From assembly GCF_032062135.1 (NCBI RefSeq), contig NC_092859.1, positions 41,271,413-41,335,412 of the forward strand: a stretch of DNA of 64,000 bases, written 5' to 3'. Shown here in pieces: positions 30,101-45,100 of this stretch. This DNA is from Pyxicephalus adspersus. Lineage: Eukaryota; Chordata; Amphibia; Anura; Pyxicephalidae. The position numbers were made by a program, and so were the translations under genes. The notes under the pieces were generated by a model. The model saw only the letters and a list, made by a program, of their open reading frames with translations. It was not told the DNA's origin and ran no database searches. Position 1 is the first letter of the stretch; each line of letters starts with the position of its first letter.

Positions 30101-33100
30101 TCATTTGCAACATCTATTTAATGTACAGTGCTGCTGTACGTGTTGGCGTTATATAAACACTGTTTAAAAATAATAATCTCAGACTTTCCCATTATCACCA
30201 AAGCAAAACACAGAGTGCCTACTAATTTACCACCAACCTCCTTCTTTTAGTTGTTCTCTTTTTTTATTCCCTGCATCCATTATGGTTCACCCTTTCTACT
30301 CTGGTTCTATGTCCCCAGCTAATTTACTATTCTCTAATATCTTTTGTACAGTTTTGAATTTAATGTTTTTCATGATATCCTGAATGTTGTTTTCCTTAAT
30401 GTCCAATTACCTTATTTTTGTTTTACTGTTAACTTCTATTCTATTTATTCAACTTTGTTGTTTAACTCTGTAAATTGTATCATTTTATTATTTTTACATG
30501 AAAACTGATTTAACTATAAACCATCACTCTTGGTAAATAAAAATATAATATTTTGTACTTACAAATTGTAGTAATATTTCTAAAGTTTTGAAGTCTCCTT
30601 GCAGATTAAATAAACTTTTTACTTCAGATATGACCTCTGCAGAACGAAAGATTACATTAAGCTGATGATACTGTTCAATTTGCTTCACACGGTCTGATAT
30701 CCATCTTCCATTATCTGTGTCGTCTATGCCTTGTAAAATTGTAAGCTCCTTTTTCAGTTTCTCATATTTGTTTTTAAAATCTGCAAAAAACTTGTCCACA
30801 ACTTCAAAGGTCACATTTTCCGATTTGAGGTCACAATAAACCTTTTTGCATTGTTTAAAACAGGGATTGAAGAGTTTTTGGGCTATATCCTCCACTGAAA
30901 ATGTCAGATCATTGTCATCTTCACTTTCCTCACTTTCAGATGATTCCATTTTTGAACTCTCAGAAAAAAGCCTGGCTTGACTGTCCCAAGAAGTGGTTAA
31001 GACATGGCTGTCCCGGAATTTGTACAAGTTTGAAGCCATAGTCATAGAAGGATCATCGAGTTTATAATATGACAACTCAAGTCTAGTATATTTATTAGGT
31101 GAATTAAGTGTCTTCACTGGTAAAATATTTATCAGCTTTTGTTGTCCCAATTCTTGTGAATGCTTGAATTTGATTTTAGAAACATCAACTTGAAAAAAAA
31201 AAAATATTATATTACATCAAGGTGTACTCTTATACAGAATATACACTTTAAAAAATAAGCAGTGACTTTAAAAGGTGCAAGATACTGTTTCTCCGATTCC
31301 TATGTTGGTTTCTCTACATAGAGGCTGTCACTGGAAAAAAAGTTTGCAGGTTAGGAATCTACGTGTACAGGTAACAGCCAAGGAGGTTGGCACAATTAAA
31401 AGAGGCCAACAGTGGCATCTCCTACATTTTTGTTTTCAAATCTGAAATGTAGGAAGAAATCCATTGGGAAAGATACGATCAGTGGACATACAGCCCATTG
31501 ATGTCAGAGAGGAAGCTATGGCAGTAGAGGCTTCACTAAAAAGATTATGATGGCATAAACTATGTTATTTCCTGTAGTAACGCATGGTGGAGAAAAATGC
31601 ATGCTTTTAATATACAATGTTGAAAAAATTATTGTGAGCTCACTTGACCCAATAAGTCAATATTTAAATAAATAGGCCTACATTGTTTACAAGGATTACT
31701 AACCCTTGATTTAAAACAAATATACTTTGGCAGGATAATATCTCCACATGACTCATTGAAGAATCTTGATGCTGGAAAAACTGAAAAAGAAATGAGGAGA
31801 AGAGGCTCTGATGGATGGACAGTATTCATGGGACCTGATTTCGGAATTTCCCCCCCTCAGGCTGCACTGTGTGTCCCCCATATTTGCTTGCCGGTCATAC
31901 CAGTAGACTTTTCTATCCTCTGCAGTCTAAATTTTACTATAACGTCCAGTTATTTGGACAATTTCTTTTTAAAAATGCAGTTACAGCAAGTTCAGACTTG
32001 AAGTAGGATCAAACAATCCCACATGGCTCCCAGTGGCTGGTATCTCCGCAGCCACTCAGCTCATCTGACTGCAGTGCTGGTTCTTAAAGATCCTGCATCT
32101 GCAAATTTGACATTGGGCACCAATACTTTGTACTGAGCCACTCTTTTTCACCCTTATTAGTTATCTATTGGTGTGCTGCAGGTAGAAGCGATATGTAATG
32201 TCTTTCCGTTCACTCGCAAGAGAAAGCAGTATTCACACCACACTTCACCAACTGTCTGAACATAGTATTAAAGCAGACCTAAACTAAAATTTTTAACTTA
32301 CATAAAAGGGTAGACAAAGCAGAGCAAAGCCTCCTGGGACACGTACATCATGGATCCAAGGAGGCGATCCCGCGCATGCCTAGTGAGTTTGACACTGTTT
32401 TTTCCCCATCTACATCACCTGATCGTGCACGTGCGCAGTGCGAGATCAGGTAACATACGAAGAAGGCCAAAGAAGATGGCAGCGCCCGGCGCTTCCCCAA
32501 CTCTGGGGCAATGGAGGATACTGGGACAAGCCGGACCCAATCCAGGAAACCTTTGGATGGATCAACGGATCTGCAAAAAGTTAAGTTTTTTTGTTCATTT
32601 TACTTAGGCTTTAAGAGCCTGCTTTCAAGACATCTAGGGAGGAGGGAATGGCACAATGAAGCTAGGGGAGATTAAAAAACAAATCTGGTCCTGAGTATTC
32701 ATGAATATGCCAATGCAAAAGTTCCAAGAAGCAGTGGCTGACAGACACACCTGGCATGCTAAAAACCACAAGACCATGAACAGTTTAACTCAACTAAATG
32801 ACAAAGTGATGAGGAAGAACGAATATGAGGTAGGAAAGAGGACTTTCTCCACCACTAATTTAGTCATGACGAACTAAGAGTTTGACAACTAGGGTAAGGG
32901 TAATACTGGGTTATACATTTCACATATCCTCTAGATGTATAAATCCGATGCTCAAAGTCCCAGACTAAAAAAAAAAACTTGCACAGCGTCATCGGGATCT
33001 TTCCCAATCACTAAAAGGGAAGATGTATGTAGATTGAGTATTTTTTTTTAAATGCTGTAAAAAAGAGAAATAATTAGGACTGAATACCTTGTATGTACTG

Positions 33101-36100
33101 ATCAACACTCTGGATCATTTTGAGAAGATTGTCCACCCATTCACGCTCTGTATGTAATGTGTCTAATTCATGTTTCCTCCACTGCAACACTTGATTTATT
33201 TCATATAATAGGATTTTCTCCTTTTTTTCAGCTTCTGGAATGAAAAGCAGTCAACAGAGATCCATTAGGCCTTAAGCCTTAAGCTATTAGAGTAATGTAT
33301 AAATTATTTTGTGTGCTATCAAAGGACTTACTCAGTTTACAAATTGATACAAACTGCTGCTCGTGCTTTAAAATGATCTCCATATTTTTGAAAAGCACCT
33401 CTCCATTCATGACATTTCTTACAGTTTCCAAAAACACAGATTCTGAAAGAGCCACCAGTTCTTGGATGTCATCTCCAAACTGTGATATTATTCGGGTATC
33501 CGTTCCTGAAAGTAAACAAGCCAAATGTTAAAGCAGTTTATTCACTCATCATATCATCATGATAGAAGCAGGCAAGCTGTTTCCTAAGAGAGTACTTAGG
33601 GTGGGCCATGAAGAAACCATTAGAAACATTAGGACGTAAAAAAAATCCAGCCCTAGTACAAGCCAAGCTATTCCTAAAACATTTATACCTCAAAGTTGCA
33701 AAAAACAAAGGTCATTATGATAAGGAAATAGTTTTCATTCAGCCTGTTATTTAAAATGACCTTTAAAGCTTAGTGTCAAAGGAGTTTTATTGCTCTTAAA
33801 GCCTGGTTGAGAAGACTACTGTCACACTTACCTCTTGCTCACTAAAGCGCAGGCACCTCTCTCCTGCACTTGCAGGCAGTTCTGACCCTGGGCGTGCCTA
33901 TTCTTCCAAGTTTTATCAGTTTTGCCCATCTTGCCAGCCAATCATGAAAAAGCCTCTTAATCATCCTGGGCTATTTAGATAGCTCAGACACAGCACTCAG
34001 CGTTCACGCAATGTGTCTCCACTAGTGCCAAGCCTCTAGCTTTGTTGAGCAATCCCTGTACACCTGTTGGTTAATTCAGTGTTTCCCCTGTGCAGCTCCT
34101 GTGTTAACCCCTTGTTGTACAGTCTGTTGTTTCCCAGCCTGTTTCCTTGTTATGTTCAAGTGTTCCTCTCTGTTTGTGGTTGTTCCTGTGTTACCTGTGC
34201 CTCCTGTTGCTTCCAGTGTCTCTGTGTGTTCCCTGTGTCTGCAGTGGCCCCTGTGTCACTGGAGTCTATTTCCTGGATCCCTGGTATTTGACCCCTGGCT
34301 TATCACCTGACCTCTCTTGCTTGCTACCTGCCTTGACCCTGGCCTTCCTTGACAATTCTTTTGCTTAGTGAATTGGTACCATGTATCTTCCTACCCACCC
34401 TGGTGTACCCAAGAACAGCAACCTGGCAGTAACCAGCAATGCAACATCCTCATCACTAGAGGCTCTGGAGAAAACCTGGTTACTGCTTAGACTCGGCGCC
34501 TTGGCCCTTCTCAGGGCTCACACCATTTCTGTGCAAGCTGTAGCACCCCCTAGTGGCCATGTCTCCCCAAGCCTGACAATTACCTCTTACTTCTTAAAAA
34601 GGGCATTCCAAAAATGTAAAAATGAAGGTTCACCTTCATTATTTGAAAATGAGGAAGAATATAACAAAACATGCACAAGGGAAAAAAGTGTGTAAAAATT
34701 CAAAATTAAAGGTTGCAAAAAGCCCCATTTAAAACATATATATATATTAATGGTAAAAAGAAAAGCAAATTTACTAAATCACATTTTCAGCTCTGTGTAC
34801 ACAAAGGAAATAGTGCAGCTTCGCTGAAATTCCTTTATGTCCCATGTGTGGGGATGAGAATTAGCCTTGGCCCATGCACAGTCTGGGAGGACAGGGAGTC
34901 AATTTGGTTAACTGTTTCCTCATGTTAAATTATTATTTACACACAAGAAAATGAATACATGGGTATGTATCGTTGGTAGTTGACTCCCACTAGATTAGAT
35001 GTTGCCCACATACCCGGATACCTGCTTTTGTGGCTGTGCCATACCTGGTGATGTCCATGTTTGGGGGCCATGCCACAAACTACTCTGGTTTTTGGCTTTT
35101 GTGCACAATTTCCTCTACTCTTTGCTCTGGGGAGTGATAGCCCCATGCATAATTTACTACCCAGTCATGTCCCTTACAATCCCTCAGAACTATGTACTTT
35201 TGTTTTCTTAGCATTAAAGTTAATAATTGCTGAGGCCTGGCAATCCCCCCTGGCTACCTTTACAGAGGTCAAATCTAGATTAAAATACTCCATGGTTAAC
35301 GAGAAATAAAGTAGCATATTAAATGACACACATGTGAAGTTTCCTACAAACATCCTGATATTCCAACTGATCCCATTTTGTCTGTTGGTTTTAAATTTTA
35401 TCTGCTCCTGTCCATTTTCCTCCTTCTTTTGGAGGTCCTGCCTTTTCTCTTTGATGATTTCTTTTGAATACTTGTTGCATTTTCCCTTCTAGTTTTTCTC
35501 CATGTTGGCCATGGTTGCAATTGAGCATTTCTTGCCTCATCTACATTGCCCAAACTGGGCCTCCACACTGAAGATGGTCATGCTTTAAATTATTGGAAAC
35601 CCTCTCTTACCTTCTCATTCTCATAGTCATTACTGCTACATGTACTTTGGTGCTAATCTGGAGCCTTCAAATATTCAGGGTTTGGTTATGAAATTTGGGT
35701 TTGGTTTGCTGTCTCTTGTGAAGATTAACAGAGGCTTTCAACCACTGTATGTTACCAATGGATGAATTACATCTGTTTCATTATGGTTTTCCTTCTGTGT
35801 TAAATTATTTTTCTCAATAAAAAATATAATATATGATAAAATATTGGAATAGAAATAGTGAAGTTTGATTCCAAATAAAATAGCACTGTCAAAGCCCTAA
35901 ATAACTCATAATGGCACAACATTGATATCATCGAGCAGCAGGTAAAAAAAAATAAGGTTAATAAAGCACCGGACCAGATCTCTCTATTTTTCAGGTGACC
36001 CAGCAGAAGATTCTGTAACCTTACAGATTAGAGTAACAGTTAGGAGTTATTTGTCAAGTACAAAGAGGAGGGCTATGTGTTGGGGTAAGGATGTGTGGGG

Positions 36101-39100
36101 CTGGCAGCATTTTATGTGGTCAGGTCAAGTTAATTTAAAGATCACTTCAATTTGTACCTTAAAATTGCCATGAAGATAAAAGGACCATTCTAGATTCAAA
36201 GTGAATAACTGTAATTATGTAAGCCTTTAGATATGGAATGTGTTATAAGGTTCCAAAACGTGCACTAAAGATTCAAGAGTGCAGATCTGATTACTATGTA
36301 TCCTAAGGTGTTTTCTCAGTGTTTTAATTTACCTAAGCAGATATTTTATTTTTCAATTTGTTGCAAAGTTTTGACCTTGAGATCCTGCCAGTAATGCAAC
36401 TTCAAAAAACTTTTTTAAAAAATTTAAGCCAGTTGTGCAGGCTTCATTTACCAGTTGGACTGTCTATTTGGTAGGTGTATTAGTATTGTCTTTGTATTGT
36501 CAGTCTGTAATGGGAAGTGCTGTTATAAGCAGAATCTGCAGGTATAAAACTTTGTAACATATTTGTAAAACAAAAAGGTTGTGAAACCTGTATACAGTAA
36601 GATGGCATGTTAAACATACACTAAAAGAATTCTTAAGTTTACATACAGTTTAAGTGTCAGATAAACAATGACAGCACAGGGGAGAGAGGTTCATCTCCTG
36701 GGAGTTTGATTTGGGAGGTAATCTGAAGAAATTTGAGATTGAAAGGATAGGGTAAAATATGGACTTGGCTAAGGTGATTTGCAGCGTTGTGTGCTACATA
36801 GGAGAGAGCTGTATTTGTTAGGTGTTGGAAGCTGCCTCCTTAAGATGTGTCACTGGTTCAATATCTTTTTACAATTCTATGGACCTAAATTATTAATGAT
36901 CTCCAAGGCTGTAAAGAATACACTTTCATCAGTAAAGCTGGGTGATATATTAGTGCAGTTATCTACATCCAGGACCTCCTGTTTTTTGTAAAATTGGAGT
37001 TAGTTCCCCAAAACACATAGAAAATTAGAACACCCAAATAAGGGGTATTCCATTAGGAATATTTCTATTGATGTACATTGTCTGTAAATAGTTTTTTATC
37101 TTTAAGATGTTCTTGATCTTGATCTTTTAACAATATTTATTAAACAAAGTTTTTAATGCTATGTTGAATGGTACAAAAGATGTTGTTTATTGGCTTCAAA
37201 GGTTCCATTGATTGGTTATTAACCATATATATTCTTCTTGTGTTAGGGATGTGGCCATATTGATTTGAATTATCAGGTAACCATATATATTCTTCTTGTG
37301 TTAGGGATGTGGCCATATTGATTTGAATTATCAGGTGACATCAGCCCTTATAATAAAAAAAAATGTACGATAAATACAGTATAATTTCTATACAACCCAT
37401 TTTTATGGTATTGAAACATGTAATCTCAATATCAAGTTGAAGTTGAACAAACTGAAGTTAAAAATTGTCCAAAAAATAAAATTCAGTACTGTAACCTGGA
37501 TACTGAAAAAGTAAAGAATTCTCTCAGATGTGACATTTACTGCTGGTGTGATTGGTTCACTGATTTTCTCAGAAACTTAAGATTTTAGGTACCCCTAGCA
37601 AAAGGAATTTCATTTTGTAAAAAAGTACTCCCCTTTTAAATGTACACTTGATCTCAAAACAATGCCATCCATATTGTTTAAACCCTCCTTAAAAAATCTT
37701 CTTTGTGCTGCTCGCCCCTGAATATCAATTTTACATAGACATATATAGGATAATCTCCCACACAAAGTCTACAGGGATATATAGTGCAGTAGCTGACTAA
37801 TGATTGGAGTTTTTACCCTAAGTATGTAGGGAGATCATGCATCAAGAGAAGTATACATCCTATGAGTTGGGGGGTGTAGTAAATTATATATGCAAATGGA
37901 GGTAGAAAAAAAAAATGACTGTGCATTTAAATTTTAACTTATACATTCATAATAGCAGCAATGTTACTTACCATAAAGTTTAAAAATATATGTTGCATCA
38001 GGCCATGTTAGCAAGTGCTGTAAAATCCTATCGCTGTCTTGTGTGATGAAATTTCCTTGGTTATCCCTTGGCCAAGAATTTTCTATAACACTTGACACCA
38101 AACGGCCAAACTTTTCCAGATTGTAAAAATGTAACTTGCTAAGAATATTGGTCTCAGACTTTTCAAAAAAAGGAAAAACATATTCAGCAAAGTTGAGTTT
38201 AGTTAGAAATGTGTTCTCAAATTACCTCTACTAATGTAAGTCAACAAAACCATAAACAGCCTATTTATTAAACAGTAAAGAATACCATTTATCTGTTTCC
38301 TATATTAACAATAAGTTTACGTACAAATAAAATAAGGGTTTTGAAAAAATGAAACACATTTTAAGTCACATTTATTTTAGCAATATCAAACTTTAAATGA
38401 AAACGTCTTCTGTAATTAGAATTTTTTACTCTCCTGCCACCCATGCCTCTAAACACTACTCTGATCAAGACTGATCTCTGGCTGAAATCTGTGCAGAAAA
38501 TGATTTAAGCAGAGGACTTTTCAGGATTGAAGCAGCATTTTGTAGTACCAGAGTCAAAAATGTCCACTTGCTTCTATATAGATATAGACATACAGTATTT
38601 TAGTGCCAAGACAAGACAAATCAATAAAAATTCAGGTCAGTGGCGCTAAAAATATGTTCCAAAATGGGAACACTTGATATAACTAGTCTTCTAATGTCAC
38701 TAATCACTCAGTCAATTAATAGGGATCATTCTTCTTAAATATAATATTAATAGGATGCACTTCTAAGAAAGTGTATCTAATAAAACAATTGAACACTTCA
38801 ATAAGTAAAAACAAACTTAACTTCAAGGGAGAAAATATCCTTCTGTGGTTTCCATTTACCCTAGAATTCATTCCCATTAATCCTATTAAGCCCAATCCGC
38901 ATGTCAATCTTTAACTATGAAACTATTTGGCCCTGATTTATTAAAGTTTTCCAAGATTTATTAAAGTTTTACACTTTCATCAGTGAAGCAGGGTGATCCA
39001 TCAAACCTGGAATGGATCTGGTCCAGGATTGAAAAGATTTGCTAGCAAATAGCTAATGACTTTTAGGAAATCATTTCCAGATTTGATGGATTACCCAGTT

Positions 39101-42100
39101 TAACTAATGAAAGTGTATTCTCTCCAGCCTTGGAGAACTTTAATAAATCGTGGCCTTTATATCAAGCTCAATGTTTAAACCGTAGGGGACCAGGGTTTTT
39201 AATTCATAGATCCAGTAAGTCTCACGCTGTGAAATCATCCTGGTATAATTACCTACTCTACATTGCTTTTTAACCCCTGCAATGTCTGTAAAGTTTAATG
39301 TTTCCTGATTTTTTGAGCATTTTGCAGCAAAGTGTGCAGAAACATTATGGGAGCTAAGACCAAGTGAACGGATTCTCAAGTGTTCCTAATTCTAACTGCC
39401 AATGTTCTAATGGTTCAACCGATATTGAAGTCCACATGGGCATAATAATCTTCAATTAATATTATATTTAGGAAAAATAATCCTTATAAGTATTCCTATA
39501 TTGGAACACATTTTTATCTCCCCAGGTCTGAATATTTATTGATTTTTGGGAGTTGATTTATCCTTTGCAGTATGCAGAGTGGTTGCTAGCACAAGACCAT
39601 TTACTATTTATAAGAGAAGGAAAATACTTTGATTTAGGATGAATGAATTTATATCTCAATAGTAAACAATGATCAGCCTTTTTGGTATATGAACAGTTGC
39701 TAGAAAATAACAACAATCTAAAAGTATGAAAAAACAAATGGTAATGTGAAAACAGATTAAGATATTGCAATTGTCAGAACTTCACTCCTAAAATGTTTCC
39801 AGGGATAGCTGTTTGATAGTATTTAGCTGCATTCTCTCCTTATTAAACCAGACACATCTGCCTAATTTGAGGCTGTAAGGCCCCAAGGAAGAATAGTCTG
39901 TCTTCTCCCTGTGTAGGGCTGAGAGATGACACTCTGCTGGGCAGGGGCAGGTCATAAATCAAAAACTTGAAACCTAACCCTACTTTTTGTTTTTAGAAAA
40001 ACAACTTTGTATGATTTAACTTTATATTATAGTAGGAATTACCTGGCAAGCCAAATGTACTGCTTCAATGGCACAATCTTCAAAGCATTTATGAATGGAT
40101 GAGTGAAGCTCTTTAAATGTATTCTGTTCTTTACAATAAATAGAAATCTGATTAATTGCTTCTTCCTATGATCAAAAAAGAAAAGGTGGTTTAATTTAAT
40201 TTCAATTTCATTTACAATGAATTAAAAATCAATGGGAGTAATCTAGCTTCTTGGTATAGAGAAGAAAAGAAATGAAATATTGTTATTGGATTTAGGTACA
40301 TTTTAATTCTGCACTGTGAAATTGTGCAATAATCCTTGGTTTGCACTGGTATCTGTTTTCCAGCAATTTCTAATGCACCATAGTCCTTTTACCACTGAGA
40401 AAGAAAAAAATGATTATTTTTACCTATTATTACCTATTACCTATTACCTTGGTTATTGAAGTGTAAAATAATTTGTAAAGAATATTAAATTATGTAAGAA
40501 TTCAAAATGTTTAGATGACCGAAGACAGAACAACTTTACCTCATTAACTTAGCTATGTAAAAATGAATTTTCTAAAAGCAAATATAAACCTAAAAGAACA
40601 GCCTAAACATGTGTAAGGTGTCAAAAACAAAACAAACATAATGTATTCACTATTCTTATTTTTTAAAAATTATTTAAATACATTATTTTACTTTTTCTTT
40701 AAACATTCTGTATAGGGCTCTTTAAATGACTTTGTATTTGGGGACGAACCTTTTTAAAAATCTTAAATAAAATAAAAAAAAGCAGCTTTTACAGCAATAC
40801 ATAACTGCTGATCACACGGCTGATGCCAAGCATCATTTAGCCCACCTACTGAATTCAGGGAGTAATGCACACACCATCTGGGGGTACTCTGAGGGCCTAA
40901 GTACTGAAAAGAACATTGGTAAGGCTGTTTAAACAGGAAAAATGTAAAAAGAGGATCTTTGACATCATGTGACTAGGAAGACCTTAAGAAAGAATATGTA
41001 TACACAATTTTAATAAGGTGGGGGTGTCCCTAGGAAAGAGGATTTGACTTTAAATAAAATTATTATCAACTTGTATTATAAAGCACCAACATATTACACA
41101 GTGCTTTACAAAGTCGAAAGCCGTGACACTGTCCCTCAAAGGGGCTCATTATCCCATGTCCCTACCATAGTCATTAAAAATCTAAGGTCAATTGTTCAGG
41201 GAAATCCAGTTGACCTATATCAGGGATACCCAAAACGTTGATCGCAATCTACTAGTCGATTGCAAAGGCAACCCAAAGTGATCGCAGAGCCCTGCCTTAC
41301 CCCTCCCTGCTGTTTACCAGCAGCCTGGCTGTACGGCTATAGGGTTGCTGTAGATTTCTTTCTGTGTGAGAAGGCTCTGTGTAACAGTAGGGAGTGGGGA
41401 GGGAGGCAGAGAGGGTGGTCGGGCAGTCTGAGGTAAGCAGTGCTGGTTAGCAGTTCTTTTTCTTGTGCAGCACGTTATTCTCCTATGACAGGTGTACTGT
41501 AGCTTTCCTGTCCCTATAGTCTTGTAGTGCAATGTCTGTGCAATGTTCTGCCATTCAATGTCCCATTAGCTTCAGTCACTTCTGTGTCATACTCGGTATA
41601 TACATATATATAAATAAATATATGTTTAGCATTTTTATTGTTGGTAGATCATTTTGACTTTATCATTTAAAAAGTAGCTCGCGAGCCAGAGAAGCATGGG
41701 CACCCCTGACATATGTGCATGTTTTTGGAATATGGGAGAAAATCTGATTATCCAGAGGAAACCCACACAAACACAAGGAGAACACACAAAGTCTGTGCTA
41801 CAAAGGCCAGAGTGCAAGCAACTGAGCCAACTGTAGAATTTTTGTATAAAAATAGGATTTTTTTTAAAGATGAACAGTTTCCTCTCCTGTACTGAAATTG
41901 GTTACCCTGATTTCACTGCACACATTGACCTTCTAATTGTGTGCAAGAGAAGCTGAATGATGTCCAGCATCATCCAGCCCTTTCCTGTCCTGCAATTCTG
42001 TCCTTGGCTCACCCCTTCTATTAGTAGATTTCAATTGTTCCAATCATGGAGGTTCAGGATCACGTGTGAGAATTACCTAGGGCATTCTAAATGCATTTTA

Positions 42101-45100
42101 ATATTTTCATAACTCATTCCAAGAGCTAACACACTGCTTGCATTCTGGTTAATGGCTCTTTAAAGGGGTGCTGAGGCAGGTTGCTGTGATTGGTTTGGGA
42201 AACTGTGCAGCTCTTTGCTGACTCCTTCTACCAGCAAAGATCTGCAAAAAGCAGATAGCAAAAAGAGGCAGAATCCCAGTGATCATGTCCCTGTGTCTAA
42301 ATTAGGTGATGAAAATGTTTTGTTTAAATGTAGGTAGATTCAATTTAAAATTTAAATTTACCTGTTTAATTTTCCTTACTAATACAGGGAGTAAAGCTTC
42401 CTTCCATTTTGAAGTTGCATTTTCACCAGCTTTTAGGATAAGATGCCATGCCTAGACCAAATGAAGTATGTTTTAAATAGTTAGGAAAACATATTAATAA
42501 ATGAATTGCATATTAATAAATGATTGCAACAAATCTATATGTAATGACCTACATGTGCTGATAACTGCTTACTAAGGATATTTGGATATACAAAAACATT
42601 TACCTGGAGTTCTAAATTAAACCGTTTAGTTAACAATTTATGCCCGTAAACATCCTCCAAGTATTTTATTGTCAACAACAATGCTTGTTCCAAAACTTTT
42701 TCCAGATCTGGCATTTGCGATTTAAATTCAGACCCCTCCTCTGTTTGATGTTGCTAAGATAAAAAAAAAACAAAAATGAATAGTTAATCAAAGCCAAGTA
42801 TATCTACACAAAGTAAACAACAGAATACAAATATATTTAAAAAATAAATTGATAAAACATTGGGATCTAGTCCAATATCTCTAAATCCCAGGAAGCCTAC
42901 TTCAAGCAAAGATTTACCAAGTTTCTGGACTCATACCAACAATATATAATGTAATATTGAAGGGCATTTATCATGTGCCAAAATCTAGTTGTACCTTTAG
43001 GTTTATGGGGGAATAAATCCAGGGAATTAAACAAGCAGTTGGATTAGGTTTGGGACAGTCCCTGAACTTTGCAGCCTATTCAACTAAGGAAATAACTCAA
43101 CATCAAGCAGCCACAATTTATTGCAGAAAGAACAGGTGATGTCCATTGTGCAATAAAATAAACTTACCTGCCTTCTATTATGTACAGCTACAAATGTACA
43201 GCTCAATGTAGATGTGGACATAATTGGCATGTCTCACTCTCATTTAAATGAGTTAATTCATACTTGGCATGAATTAACTCTCATTTGAATGAGTTACAGT
43301 TACATCATTCCACCCTGGCTATTCAAGATGGTGAGATGGAAGCTACAGGATATTGATATAGTGTAGAGATCTTGGGTGACAAAGCAGATAGGAAAATCTT
43401 TTAAGGAACTGTGAGGGTCAGTGTGTTTAGATAGCACGGAATAAAGATCTCTTATATGAAAGCAAGAAATGGTTTCTTGGAAAAAGATCAGATAGAGGAT
43501 TATTACCTTGAGGGGCCAAGGCTTGAAATATAGGAGAGAGCCTGTAAAAAGCCCCAATTTACCCTATCAAATGCTTTTTCAAGGAATCATAGATGCAGGC
43601 AATGCTTAATAGCATGCAAAATAATGTTAGGGGTTTTAAGTTATCCCTGGCCTACCTTCTGGGCCTTATGACAATTAGGTTGGCTGATATCTTTAGATCA
43701 ACATTACCGGTAAATCAGAGAAAGATACAATATGCAGTATATGCCTTTTAACTGTAACAGAGAGTAGGGTCTTTGTTATTTTCATGTAAGAGTGATATAT
43801 GTGCTTTTGGTCATTTGATACATATCATGTTATCTTGCTAGTAAAGATGCACAGAGCATTCAGCTATTTTTCTGAGTAGAAAAGTTTGTTCAATGACAGC
43901 ACGCTCTCTGCATCAGTGCTAGAAATATTTTCGGGAGCATGCGATTTGCTGATTGCAGGTAATGTTTCAAGATACTGCTTTCCTAGAAAGAGTACAGATC
44001 CTGCTATGAAGTATACTGACAGGTATCAGGATTTTCAGTCTAGGATGCAGATACTTTCTAAAGAAAAATAAACTAAATTTGCATATTTTTTTTAATGCAC
44101 CTAGAATATATTTAGGAAATAAAAAGCCGAAAGAAAAAGTTAAAATTTCTATTTGGTTTAAAGACTTTCTTTAGCAGTATCCTCACAATGGATTGTGTAT
44201 TTTAAGTCTGTACTTACTGGTAAATCTGAAATACGTAGCAATGTTAAAATAATCTGAGCTGAAAGAGCTGGGAGCTGATGTTGAGAATTCAAAGATTTGT
44301 TACAGCAGATGATGCGGTGAAGGTCCAGGCTAGCTTTGCAACAAATTTGCAATGCATCAACATTGGGAGGCCTGCAAAATATGAAAAAAATGGTAGAACT
44401 GTTAGGAAGAGAAAATAATGATATACCCCGCATAAAATTTCAAAAGGATTGTATTTGTTGTAGCAAAAAAAAAAAAAAAAAAAAAAGAAGATATACTCAC
44501 TCAGCATGCTAGGACATAGTACTCGTCAAAAACTGTACATAATGTAGCTAGGTGCAAAATATCAGTTGAAAGCTCAAACTCCAGGCAGATAAAAAACACA
44601 CAAAGCTCTGAATAAATTAATATATTAATATGTTCAATAACTAATTAATAATAATTAGGGTGGTTTTGGCCACTGTAAAACCTCTGTATTGCACTGAAAA
44701 GAAGAAGGTTCCACAAGGAACCAGTTCTGTGGTCATTTTCCATCAATAAACAAGCTGAAGGCCGAAATTGATCATATCATCTTAGTCACTGCCAAGTAAC
44801 AGGCTGCTGAATAGACAAGGCTTAGTTGTAATATTTAAATGCACTAAAAGAAAAATCAAGTCTCTAATGCTATCAGACAGACTGGTAGTGCTGAGTAGAT
44901 CTCTAGATCTGAGTAGAGCTGGGTGGACAGCAATAAAAATACTTTAGCAGCTAAAATAGCATTCTAATATGTACATTATCAGTGCCCTATTTTCTGTGGA
45001 CAGTTCCTTCCCCCAATTTACACATTTATACCAGTGTCCACATGTGGGCTGTCATGCATGTTCCACCCAGCTGAGACTTCACACACAGACAGCAGAGGGT

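Noticed and set aside
34067..34695. Overlapping Cys/Val/Leu-rich frames on plus
   Set aside because: All three frames are open because of the CCTGTGT-type repeat. The sequence recurs inverted at 46140-46400.
37221..37336. CRISPR-like direct repeats
   Set aside because: Only two directly adjacent copies with no spacers, in vertebrate intron DNA.
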